8,910 nt of DNA from UBA7672 sp034439955 (GTDB lineage Bacteria > Pseudomonadota > Alphaproteobacteria > Caulobacterales > Hyphomonadaceae). The stretch is from assembly GCA_034439955.1 (NCBI GenBank), contig JAWXBJ010000091.1, positions 1-8,910 of the forward strand, written 5' to 3'. Made by a program: the position numbers and the translations under genes. Below are positions 1-5,050 of this stretch, one piece after another; within the stretch, counting starts at the first letter, position 1; each line of letters starts with the position of its first letter. Below the pieces are notes generated by a model. That model was not told the origin of the DNA. It saw nothing but the letters and a program-made list of their open reading frames with translations, and did no database searches.

Positions 1-1
1 A

Positions 2-67
2 CGACGCCACTCAACGCTTGGCTATTTCAGCCCGGTTGCGTTCGAAGAACAGGCGGCGTTAGCTTAG
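2..67 (+). CDS. IS3-family transposase (OrfB, DDE integrase), C-terminal end only
   Basis: Reading from position 2 gives 21 residues before the TAG at 65-67. They include HSTLGYFSPVAFEEQ, the very characteristic tail of IS3-family OrfB transposases, where HS-LGY-SP--FE closes the rve integrase domain. The catalytic DDE residues lie upstream of the window, so I cannot tell whether the transposase is intact. OrfB is normally made by programmed -1 frameshifting from OrfA and moves the element through a circular intermediate. The stop codon lies only a few bases before the terminal inverted repeat, as is usual in this family. Confidence 0.78.
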   Translation, partial: RRHSTLGYFSPVAFEEQAALA

Positions 68-916
68 GTGCGTGTCCACGAGACCGGCAGCAGGCCACTG
101 GTCGAAAAATTTATCAAAGTGGCGCCTGAAATTTTCAAGGCTAAGTTCGATCTAGCCAGTTATATTTCTTTCACTCCGTTCATCGGTTATATCATCAGAA
201 AGGTCGGAATGAACTTACGACCGGTGAGCGCACCGCCCTACTTACATGAACGGCTGGCTGCCGCGATCCGCGAGGTGATCGGTGACGAAAACGCTTCGTT
301 GAAAATGTCTGAGATGGATCAGGCGCTAGCAATCGTGACAGTAAGTTATACTCACGCACGCCCAACCGTATTTAGGACTAGAGGCTTAGACCCATTGAAC
401 CCAGCCGAAGTTACCCTATGCGACGCCCTTGTCGCGAGCGCTTCAGCTCCCACGTTTTTTCCGCCTAAAGCTATTGAATACAAAGGCAGCGTTGAACACT
501 TTATAGATGGTGGTGTAGTTGCAAATACGCCTGATATTGTCGGCGTTACGGAGGCTGTTGGAAGACTTTTTTGTGATCCCATAAATGTCTACATGCTGTC
601 GATCGGAACAGCGGGTAGCGACAATTCAGGCGGCCCGATAGAGCCCAAGAATACAAGCGCTTGGAGATGGCTAACTAAGCATAAATTGATTCCTAAAATT
701 ATTGCTTCGCAAGAAGTTCTTGCTCAAGAACTTTCGCGCACTTTGCTAGCACATCGATATCAGAGGATTGATCACAATCCGCCCGAAGTATTCAGCAAGC
801 ACATTCGCGATATGGATGTTTGCGACAACAGGGCTGTGGAAACGCTACAGCTTCTGGCCGACAGGGCCTGGGAAGATGCGGCTCCAAGACTGCGCGACGC
901 CGGCATCATTCGTTAG
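68..916 (+). pseudogene. Patatin-like phospholipase, 5' part removed by IS insertion (possible CBASS CapV-type effector)
   Basis: The open frame runs 282 residues from a GTG at 68, but the first ten residues come from the IS end; native sequence starts near 98. From there the protein matches the second half of a patatin domain. Visible elements are LVEKFIKVAPEIF (region after GxSxG), a LASASAP-like strand with SASAPTFFPP (about residues 127-136), and FIDGGVVANTP, which holds the catalytic aspartate D147 of the DG[GA] motif. The glycine-rich DGGGxRG loop and the GxSxG serine, normally in the first 60-100 residues, are absent, so the fragment cannot be an active lipase by itself. Intact members hydrolyse phospholipids; CapV members do so when activated by cyclic dinucleotides in CBASS defence. 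Its GC content is low (33-42% in sampled 60-base lines against about 65% in prfA), suggesting transfer. No good ribosome site precedes the GTG. It converges on prfA with a 4-bp stop overlap. Confidence 0.82.
72..97 (+). repeat. Right terminal inverted repeat of the IS3-family element
   Basis: This is the segment between the transposase stop (65-67) and the point where patatin-like coding sequence becomes recognisable (98 onward). It ends in GGCAGCAGGCCA. I place its boundaries from typical IS3 ends and from the resumption of phospholipase homology. The partner repeat at the left end is outside the window, so the pairing cannot be checked here. Confidence 0.6.
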
Positions 917-1995
917 TCCTGCCCTTCGAGCGTCGCGAGACGTTCGGCCTGATCGACCTGGATCAGCGCGTCGATCAGTTCCTGCAGGCCGTCGCCGGAG
1001 AGCACTTCCGGCAGCTTGTGCAGCGTCACATTGATCCTGTGATCGGTGACGCGGCCCTGGGGAAAATTGTATGTGCGGATGCGCTCCGAGCGGTCGCCCG
1101 AGCCGATCTGCGATTTGCGCGCCTCGGAGCGGACCGCATCCTTGGCGGCGCGCTCGCGTTCGTAGAGGCGGATCTTCAACACCTCCATCGCCTTGGCCCG
1201 GTTGTAGTGCTGCGACTTTTCCGAAGAGGTGACGATGATGCCGGTGGGCAGATGGAGGATGCGAACGGCCGAGTCGGTCTTGTTGACGTGCTGGCCGCCC
1301 GATCCCGACGCGCGCATGGTGTCGAGGCGGATGTCCTCGGGCTTGACCTCGATGTTGACCTCCTCGGGAGCAGGCAGCACCGCGACGGTCGCCGCCGAGG
1401 TGTGGATGCGGCCGCTGGCCTCGGTGGTGGGCACGCGCTGGACGCGGTGGACGCCGCTTTCGAACTTCATCCAGCCGAAGACGCCCTTGCCGGTGACGCT
1501 GGCGATGATCTCCTTGTAGCCGCCGGCGTCGCCCTCCGAGGCCGACACGAGTTCGACCTGCCAGCCGCGCCGGCCGGCATAGCGCTCATACATGCGGTAG
1601 AGGTCGCCGGCGAACAGCGCCGCCTCGTCACCGCCGGTTCCGGCGCGAACTTCCAGCACGGCGTTGGCGTCGTCGTCGGCGTCCTTCGGGATCAGCATGA
1701 GCTGGAGTTCGCGCTCAAGGCCGGGAAGCTGTTCCCGCAGCAGGCCGACCTCGTCATAGGCCATCTCGACAAGGCCCCGGTCGGCGGAGGGGTCCGAGAT
1801 CATCGCCTCGGCCTCTTCGTGCTGGGCCCGCATCGAGCGCAGTTCGCGCGCCTTGTCGGCCACGGGTTTCAGCTCGGAATGCTCGCGCGCCAGTTTGACG
1901 ATCTCCTTCGAATCGTTGGCGACGCCCATGCGGGCCTCGACCTGCTCGAAGCGGTCGACGATCTGGCGAAGGCGGGATTCGGAGAGCGTGGCCAT
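913..1995 (-). CDS. prfA: Peptide chain release factor 1 (RF1)
   Basis: This 360-residue protein has the full normal length of RF1, which recognises UAA and UAG stop codons on the ribosome and triggers release of the finished protein. The N-terminal helical domain covers about 1-110, followed by the RF-1 core with AGTGGDEAALFAGDLYRMY (about 118-136). The stop-codon recognition tripeptide lies in RVPTTEASGRIHTSAATVAV, so the PxT motif reads PTT at 189-191 where PAT or PVT is more usual. The catalytic GGQ is at 233-235 in GSGGQHVNKTDSAVR; its glutamine is normally methylated by PrmC. The start is ATG at 1995; upstream I see CCCTCCT rather than a Shine-Dalgarno sequence, so initiation looks weak or leaderless. 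The usual downstream partner prmC is not present before the phospholipase fragment. Confidence 0.98.
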   Translation of the reverse strand: MATLSESRLRQIVDRFEQVEARMGVANDSKEIVKLAREHSELKPVADKARELRSMRAQHEEAEAMISDPSADRGLVEMAYDEVGLLREQLPGLERELQLMLIPKDADDDANAVLEVRAGTGGDEAALFAGDLYRMYERYAGRRGWQVELVSASEGDAGGYKEIIASVTGKGVFGWMKFESGVHRVQRVPTTEASGRIHTSAATVAVLPAPEEVNIEVKPEDIRLDTMRASGSGGQHVNKTDSAVRILHLPTGIIVTSSEKSQHYNRAKAMEVLKIRLYERERAAKDAVRSEARKSQIGSGDRSERIRTYNFPQGRVTDHRINVTLHKLPEVLSGDGLQELIDALIQVDQAERLATLEGQD

Positions 1996-2056
1996 AGGAG
2001 GGCATATGCGGCAGCGGCGGGTTGAGGTCCAGCAGGCTGTTGAAGAATGACTTGTC

Positions 2057-2082
2057 CTCCCAGAAGGGAGTGACGCCCTCCC
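2057..2082. promoter_or_regulatory. Interlocking inverted repeats upstream of the copper-storage gene (candidate operator)
   Basis: CTCCC (2057-2061), GGGAG (2066-2070) and CTCCC (2078-2082) form two alternative inverted repeats sharing the central arm, 63 bp before the start of the Csp3-like gene. Copper regulators such as CsoR bind G/C-rich inverted repeats. The spacing here does not match the CueR consensus, and I see no clear -10/-35 pair, so a regulatory role is only inferred from position and symmetry. It could equally be a small hairpin in the leader. Confidence 0.25.
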
Positions 2083-2133
2083 AACTCTTTTCGGAACCCT
2101 GCACGGCCAGGCTCATTTCATGTGCACGGCCAC

Positions 2134-2138
2134 AGGAG
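2134..2138 (+). promoter_or_regulatory. Ribosome binding site deciding the csp3 start
   Basis: AGGAG ends 6 bases before the ATG at 2145. The open frame extends upstream to an ATG at 2022, but the extra 41 residues have no family resemblance. This site therefore fixes the start at 2145. Confidence 0.75.
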
Positions 2139-2144
2139 AGACCC

Positions 2145-2549
2145 ATGCATCACATGCAAAAGATGATCGCGACCCACCCGGATGTGCAAGGGAGCACAAA
2201 TGATGTTCTGATCCGCTGCATCGAGGAATGCTATTCGTGCGCCCAAATATGCACGTCATGCGCTGATGCTTGTGTGGCGGAGGAAATGGTTGCCGAGCTG
2301 CGGCAGTGCATCCGGCTCAACCTTGACTGCGCCGACATTTGCCTGACGGCGGGCACCCTCGGTGCTCGCCGCGCTGGCAGTAACGAGCCGGTAATTGTGG
2401 CGGCGCTGCAGGCCTGCGCCATTGCGTGCGCACGCTGTGCGGAGGAATGCGAGAAGCACGCGGGCATGCATGAGCACTGCCGCATCTGCGCGGAACATTG
2501 CCGTCGCTGCGAACAGGCCTGCAACGATGCCGTCAAGTCGATCCATTAG
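2145..2549 (+). CDS. Cytosolic copper-storage protein, four-helix bundle cysteine-rich (Csp3/DUF326 type)
   Basis: The 134-residue product has 18 cysteines, at 25, 29, 32, 36, 39, 43, 55, 62, 66, 91, 95, 98, 102, 112, 115, 119, 122 and 126. They are mostly spaced CxxxC and CxxC along predicted helices, for example CIEECYSCAQICTSCADAC. This is the hallmark of the Csp family, whose members form four-helix bundles lined inside with cysteine thiolates that hold many Cu(I) ions. The N-terminus MHHMQKMIATH has no signal peptide, so it fits the cytosolic Csp3 branch rather than the exported Csp1; it is also His- and Met-rich. It probably buffers or detoxifies cytosolic copper. It stands alone, converging with the MAPEG gene; no copper ATPase or regulator lies within the window. 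A plain ferredoxin is unlikely because the cysteines line helices without the CxxCxxC...CP pattern. Confidence 0.93.
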   Translation: MHHMQKMIATHPDVQGSTNDVLIRCIEECYSCAQICTSCADACVAEEMVAELRQCIRLNLDCADICLTAGTLGARRAGSNEPVIVAALQACAIACARCAEECEKHAGMHEHCRICAEHCRRCEQACNDAVKSIH

Positions 2550-2605
2550 TCTGGTTGGGGAGGGGTTGCGTCGGCAATCCACTCACGGCGCTCACAACCG
2601 TCTAA

Positions 2606-2621
2606 TCGGCGCGGGCGCCGA
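2606..2621. terminator. GC-rich hairpin between convergent genes (possible bidirectional terminator)
   Basis: TCGGCGCGGGCGCCGA is a perfect inverted repeat (6-7 bp stem) lying between the stop of the Csp3-like gene (2549) and the stop of the MAPEG gene (2650) on the opposite strand. Its place between two convergent genes suits a shared terminator. No T-run follows on either strand, so it is not a textbook intrinsic terminator. Confidence 0.4.
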
Positions 2622-2649
2622 CCGTGCATTCCTGATTACCTCCAGTGTT

Positions 2650-3084
2650 CTAGACTGCGGCGGCGGTGACGATCAGGGCCCAGACATTGCGCGCCGTCAT
2701 CACCATCAGCATCAGGGTTGCCGCAGCAAAAATGTAGAAGCGAACCGGCACGTAATTGCTTGTCGCCTGCACCAGCGAATGAACCACCCGGAGCGCCACA
2801 TAGGCCCAGGCCAGCGCGACATTGAGTTCGTCCTTGACGCCGACGAGGTGGCTGTAGATCGCCAGCGCGTAGAACACGGTCGGCTGCTCGTGCAGGTGGT
2901 TGTAGTTGTCGGCGACCCAGTTGACCCTCGCCGGCAGGAGGGCGAGCGCATCCTTGCCTTTCACGCTGGCGGGATCGATGCCGGCCTTGCGTATCGCGGG
3001 AATGCGCGTCGCGTACATCCAGATCCATAGGACGAAGGTCCAGACGATCAGGGCCAGCACGGGCGTCATCATGGATTGCGGCAT
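2650..3084 (-). CDS. MAPEG family integral membrane protein
   Basis: The 144-residue protein is very hydrophobic, with four likely membrane segments at about 5-25, 68-84, 88-104 and 113-137. The loop between the first two carries ALLPARVNWVADNYNHLHEQP (key part NYNHLHEQP at 60-68), and RVVHSLVQ follows in the third segment; this pattern is typical of the MAPEG family (membrane-associated proteins in eicosanoid and glutathione metabolism). Eukaryotic members include microsomal glutathione transferases; bacterial members are mostly uncharacterised but are presumed to act on lipophilic or electrophilic compounds with glutathione. The start at 3084 is supported by GGGAGGAA about 5 bases upstream. 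The gene converges with the copper-storage gene and its upstream side opens into a repeat-rich intergenic region. The exact substrate cannot be told from sequence. Confidence 0.88.
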   Translation of the reverse strand: MPQSMMTPVLALIVWTFVLWIWMYATRIPAIRKAGIDPASVKGKDALALLPARVNWVADNYNHLHEQPTVFYALAIYSHLVGVKDELNVALAWAYVALRVVHSLVQATSNYVPVRFYIFAAATLMLMVMTARNVWALIVTAAAV

Positions 3085-3158
3085 CGGTTCCTCCCAGGGC
3101 AGCTCACTTCGGCCAAACGGATCCGATTTGACCCAGGGCTATCGCATATGGCGGTGGA

Positions 3159-3310
3159 GTCGTTCTCAAGCTTGACTCGAGAATCTTTCGTTTCCTCGTC
3201 GCGAGGAATCCAATTGTGGCAAGCAGGGAAAGATTCCCGGGTCGCGCTTCGCTTGCCCGGGAATGACTCACCTGAATGCTTCGCTTGCCCGAGAATGACG
3301 TCACTGAATG
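3159..3310. repeat. Mosaic of nested palindromes (intergenic repeat element)
   Basis: Several inverted repeats are packed in about 150 bp. TCAAGCTTGA (3166-3175) is a perfect 10-bp palindrome, and TTCTC (3163-3167) pairs with GAGAA (3179-3183). GAATCTTTC (3181-3189) is the exact complement of GAAAGATTC (3228-3236) and encloses TTCCTCG-TCG-CGAGGAA (3192-3208). ATTCCCGGG (3233-3241) pairs with CCCGGGAAT (3256-3264) around a 14-nt loop. The words ATTCCCGGG...CTTGCCCGGGAATGAC and TTCTCAAGCTTGACTCGAGAATC are of the kind found in dispersed intergenic repeats of alphaproteobacteria. I infer that this is such an element, transcribed or not; genome-wide copy number cannot be seen from here. Confidence 0.7.
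3247..3310 (+). repeat. Two adjacent 32-bp tandem direct repeats
   Basis: Units 3247-3278 and 3279-3310 both begin CTTCGCTTGCCCG, continue GAATGAC, and end CTGAATG. They differ at one base in the middle and by a small rearrangement (CTCAC versus CGTCAC) near the end. A degenerate third unit may follow at 3311-3327 (CTCTGCGCCCGGATGCC). The units abut with no spacer, so this is a tandem duplication within the palindromic element, not a CRISPR array. Confidence 0.75.
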
Positions 3311-3407
3311 CTCTGCGCCCGGATGCCATAGCCCTGCCGTGTAACCGAAGGATGCTCTGGCCTCGGCGCCATGGAGTTTCAGGCCATTTTGCGGTAGAGT
3401 AATCTCA

Positions 3408-3421
3408 CGTCCGTCTGGACG
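3408..3421. promoter_or_regulatory. Perfect short inverted repeat upstream of the hydrolase operon
   Basis: CGTCC-GTCT-GGACG is a perfect 5-bp-arm inverted repeat about 90 bp before the GTG start of the alpha/beta hydrolase. Its position fits a regulator site, but the arms are short and no regulator gene of known binding sequence is in the window. It may be part of the neighbouring palindromic repeat. Confidence 0.2.
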
Positions 3422-3431
3422 CAGACAAGTT

Positions 3432-3491
3432 GCTCTACACTTTTGAGATAGAGCATCTTTCGTCGGTCAGACTGATTCAGTTTTACCGAAG
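3432..3491. repeat. Palindromic repeat with GCTCTA/TAGAGC arms
   Basis: GCTCTA (3432-3437) pairs with TAGAGC (3449-3454). Immediately after, CGGTCAGACTGA (about 3464-3475) forms an imperfect inverted repeat with TCAGTTTTACCG (about 3477-3488), 10 of 12 positions pairing. The word TAGAGCATCTTTCG followed by GGTCAGACTGATTCAG resembles dispersed intergenic palindromes I recall from Hyphomicrobiales genomes. Here the element ends close to the ribosome site of the hydrolase gene, so it could affect leader folding. Confidence 0.5.
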
Positions 3492-3499
3492 GAGCCGCA

Positions 3500-3504
3500 A
3501 GGAG
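3500..3504 (+). promoter_or_regulatory. Ribosome binding site favouring the GTG start of the hydrolase
   Basis: AGGAG at 3500-3504 lies 7 bases before GTG at 3512 but 13 before the in-frame ATG at 3518. The spacing favours GTG; the two choices differ by only two residues. Confidence 0.6.
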
Positions 3505-3511
3505 ACGCATT

Positions 3512-4543
3512 GTGGGGATGAGAAAACTGGTAGCTGCGACAGGTTTAGCAGCCGCCTTGATGGCCGGGGCGCCGGCGACGGGGCAGCAGACGGGTTCCAC
3601 CGAGCCGGTGCGCCAGCCCGATCCCGCCCGTGCCGTCCAGCGCGTCCTCGGCGCCGACTACAAGGTCGCCGAGGGGCTCGATTTCCGGCCGGTGACGATC
3701 CTCTCGGACGGCATCCGCCTGCACGGCGAAGTCTTCACGCCGAAGGGAATTCCCGCCGGCCAGAAACTCCCGGCAGTCGTCATGGCGCATGGCTGGGGCG
3801 GCACGGCCGCGGGGCTGCGCAATGACGCCGCCGATATCGCGCGCGCCGGCTATCTCGTGCTGACCTTCGATTATCGCGGCTGGGGAGAGAGCGGCTCGCC
3901 GGTCGTTCTGGTGGAGGCCGAGGCGCTCCAGGCGCCGGGAAAGGCCGAGGCGTTCACCGCCCGCGTGCAGCCTCTGCGCGAATACATCAATCCGCTGGAA
4001 CAGGCCGAGGACTGGTTTTCGGCGCTCGACTGGATCATGGGCGAGCCGTTGGCCGATCCCGCCCGCGTCGGCATTCGCGGGTCGAGCTATTCAGGCGGGC
4101 ATGTCGTCCATGTCGCCGCCAACGATCCGCGCGTGAGGGCGGTGGTGAGCCAGGTGGGCGGCTTCAGCTCGCGGCCTGCTGCGGGCAAGGAACAGCCCGG
4201 CCGCGACGCCGCGACCCGCATGGCGCGCGGGGAAACGGGGTATCCGGCGCCGCGGGCCTCCGCGATCCAGGGTCTGATCGGCTCGCCCATCGGCCACAAG
4301 GGAGAACGCTACGCGCCGGTCGACGACGCCGCGAAGGTGACCTCGCCGACGCTGATCATCCTTGTCGAGAACGAAGAGTATGGCGGCAATCCCACGGCTC
4401 TGCGCGCCTATGAGAGCCTCAAGGGACCCAAGAAGCTGCACGTCATTCCGCAGGCCACGCATTATGCCGTCTATTCGACGGAACGGGCGGCGGTGATCCG
4501 TATGGCGATCGACTGGTTCGACCAGAATCTCAAGGCGAAGTAA
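3512..4543 (+). CDS. Exported alpha/beta hydrolase (YcjY/dienelactone hydrolase-like)
   Basis: The 343-residue protein starts with a signal peptide (MRKLVAATGLAAALMAGAPA), with likely cleavage after APA at residue 22, so it should act in the periplasm. The alpha/beta hydrolase core follows: the oxyanion loop HGWGG at 93-97, the strand YLVLTFDYRGWGESG at 114-128, and the nucleophile elbow GSSYS with serine 192 in RVGIRGSSYSGGHV. The acid is probably E287 or a neighbour in LVENEEYGG, and the histidine is H317 in ATHYAVY. It resembles the broad YcjY and dienelactone-hydrolase-like group, which includes esterases and peptidase-like enzymes; the substrate cannot be deduced. The GyrI-like gene begins 6 bp after its stop, so the two are almost certainly one transcript. 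The upstream leader contains palindromic repeats. Confidence 0.9.
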   Translation: MGMRKLVAATGLAAALMAGAPATGQQTGSTEPVRQPDPARAVQRVLGADYKVAEGLDFRPVTILSDGIRLHGEVFTPKGIPAGQKLPAVVMAHGWGGTAAGLRNDAADIARAGYLVLTFDYRGWGESGSPVVLVEAEALQAPGKAEAFTARVQPLREYINPLEQAEDWFSALDWIMGEPLADPARVGIRGSSYSGGHVVHVAANDPRVRAVVSQVGGFSSRPAAGKEQPGRDAATRMARGETGYPAPRASAIQGLIGSPIGHKGERYAPVDDAAKVTSPTLIILVENEEYGGNPTALRAYESLKGPKKLHVIPQATHYAVYSTERAAVIRMAIDWFDQNLKAK

Positions 4544-4549
4544 GCCGCC

Positions 4550-5050
4550 ATGACGCAGGATGTATCGTTGCAGCGCGTCTCGCCACGGACATTGGCGGCG
4601 GTCCGGGCGAGCGTGCCGGCCGGATCCGTTGGCGCGGCTTTCGGGCCGCCGCTCGACAAGGTCTGGGCCTTCCTGCGGCGGAATGAAGGGCTGCGGACGG
4701 ACGGGCACAACGTCTTTCTCTATCATCACGAGCCCGAGCTTGCGCAAACCTCAACCCGCAGCCTGATCGATTTCGGCGTCGAGGTGACGCGCGCTTTCGA
4801 AGGTGAGGGCGATGTCGCCTGCGTCGAGACGCCTGGAGGCGAGGCGGCCGTAGCGGTGCATCGCGGGCCCTATCTTGGGATGAAAACCGCCCATGACGCG
4901 ATTCATCGGTGGTGCGCCGAAAACGGCCGGGGCATCGGCGCCTTCAGCTGGGAAATCTACAGCGACTGGAACGAGGACCCGGCGCGGCTTGAGACGACGA
5001 TATTCTACCTGCTTCGACCCATCAGCGACGATCCGGTTCTCGCGGGCTGA
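4550..5050 (+). CDS. GyrI-like small-molecule-binding domain protein
   Basis: The 166-residue protein is a stand-alone GyrI-like (SOUL-fold, AraC effector-binding-like) domain with no DNA-binding part. Family marks are the N-terminal strand and helix with FGPPLDKVWAFL (31-42), the strand HNVFLYHHEP (53-62), VAVHRGPYLGM (101-111, the typical H-x-GPY turn into a helix), and WEIYSDWNEDP (134-144), which carries the conserved glutamate E135 that in this fold contacts bound cationic ligands. Relatives bind hydrophobic or cationic compounds, inhibit gyrase (SbmC/GyrI), or hydrolyse cyclopropanoid toxins. It starts 6 bp after the exported hydrolase stop, suggesting translational coupling and a shared function in handling some small compound, which is inference. 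Its last 29 bp overlap the 3' end of the convergent CE15-like gene. Confidence 0.85.
   Translation: MTQDVSLQRVSPRTLAAVRASVPAGSVGAAFGPPLDKVWAFLRRNEGLRTDGHNVFLYHHEPELAQTSTRSLIDFGVEVTRAFEGEGDVACVETPGGEAAVAVHRGPYLGMKTAHDAIHRWCAENGRGIGAFSWEIYSDWNEDPARLETTIFYLLRPISDDPVLAG

Larger units (their letters stand above)
1..97 (+). mobile_element. Right end of an IS3-family insertion sequence (partial)
   Basis: The window begins inside an insertion sequence. Positions 2-67 encode the C-terminal end of an IS3-family transposase, and a right terminal inverted repeat follows at about 72-97. That terminus begins GTGTCCACGAGACC and finishes GGCAGCAGGCCA, ending in CA as IS3-family right ends do. The style (a TGTCCAC block, then a G/C-rich block, ending in CCA) resembles the IS51-like branch, but I infer the subgroup from memory. 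The left end and most of the element lie outside the window. The next three bases, CTG at 98-100, would be one copy of the short target duplication this family makes; the other copy cannot be seen here. Confidence 0.75.
3085..3511. other. Repeat-rich intergenic region without a gene
   Basis: This 427-bp stretch separates the divergent MAPEG and alpha/beta hydrolase genes. Open frames on both strands here are translations of palindromes with no family resemblance. It holds a mosaic of inverted and tandem repeats (about 3159-3327) and a second set of palindromes (3408-3491) near the hydrolase start. The promoters of both flanking genes should lie in it, but I cannot point to convincing -35/-10 pairs. 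Confidence 0.7.

Noticed and set aside
820..2025. 401-codon open frame on the plus strand opposite prfA
   Set aside because: It is antisense to a clear prfA and its protein is rich in Arg, Ala, Gly, Asp and Leu with no family motif, as expected for GC-rich antisense frames.
2050..2085. CueR/MerR-type promoter before the copper-storage gene
   Set aside because: TTGTCC at 2052-2057 could be a -35, but no -10 lies at 17-20 bp and the inverted repeat does not have the spacing of a MerR-family site.
2022..2144. Longer start for the copper-storage protein at 2022
   Set aside because: The 41 extra residues have no resemblance to the family, while AGGAG before ATG 2145 fits well.
2395..3030. 211-codon plus-strand frame across the MAPEG gene
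   Set aside because: It is antisense to the MAPEG gene, which has a clear Shine-Dalgarno and membrane segments; the frame starts within the Csp3-like gene out of frame.
3247..3310. Possible CRISPR repeats of 32 bp
   Set aside because: The two units abut directly with no spacer and differ from each other; no further units or cas genes are seen.
3069..3402. Open frames on both strands in the intergenic repeats
   Set aside because: They are translations of palindromic and tandem repeats, without a ribosome site or family motif.
4091..4747. 218-codon minus-strand frame opposite the hydrolase and GyrI-like genes
   Set aside because: It is antisense to two well-supported genes and rich in Arg; no motif seen.
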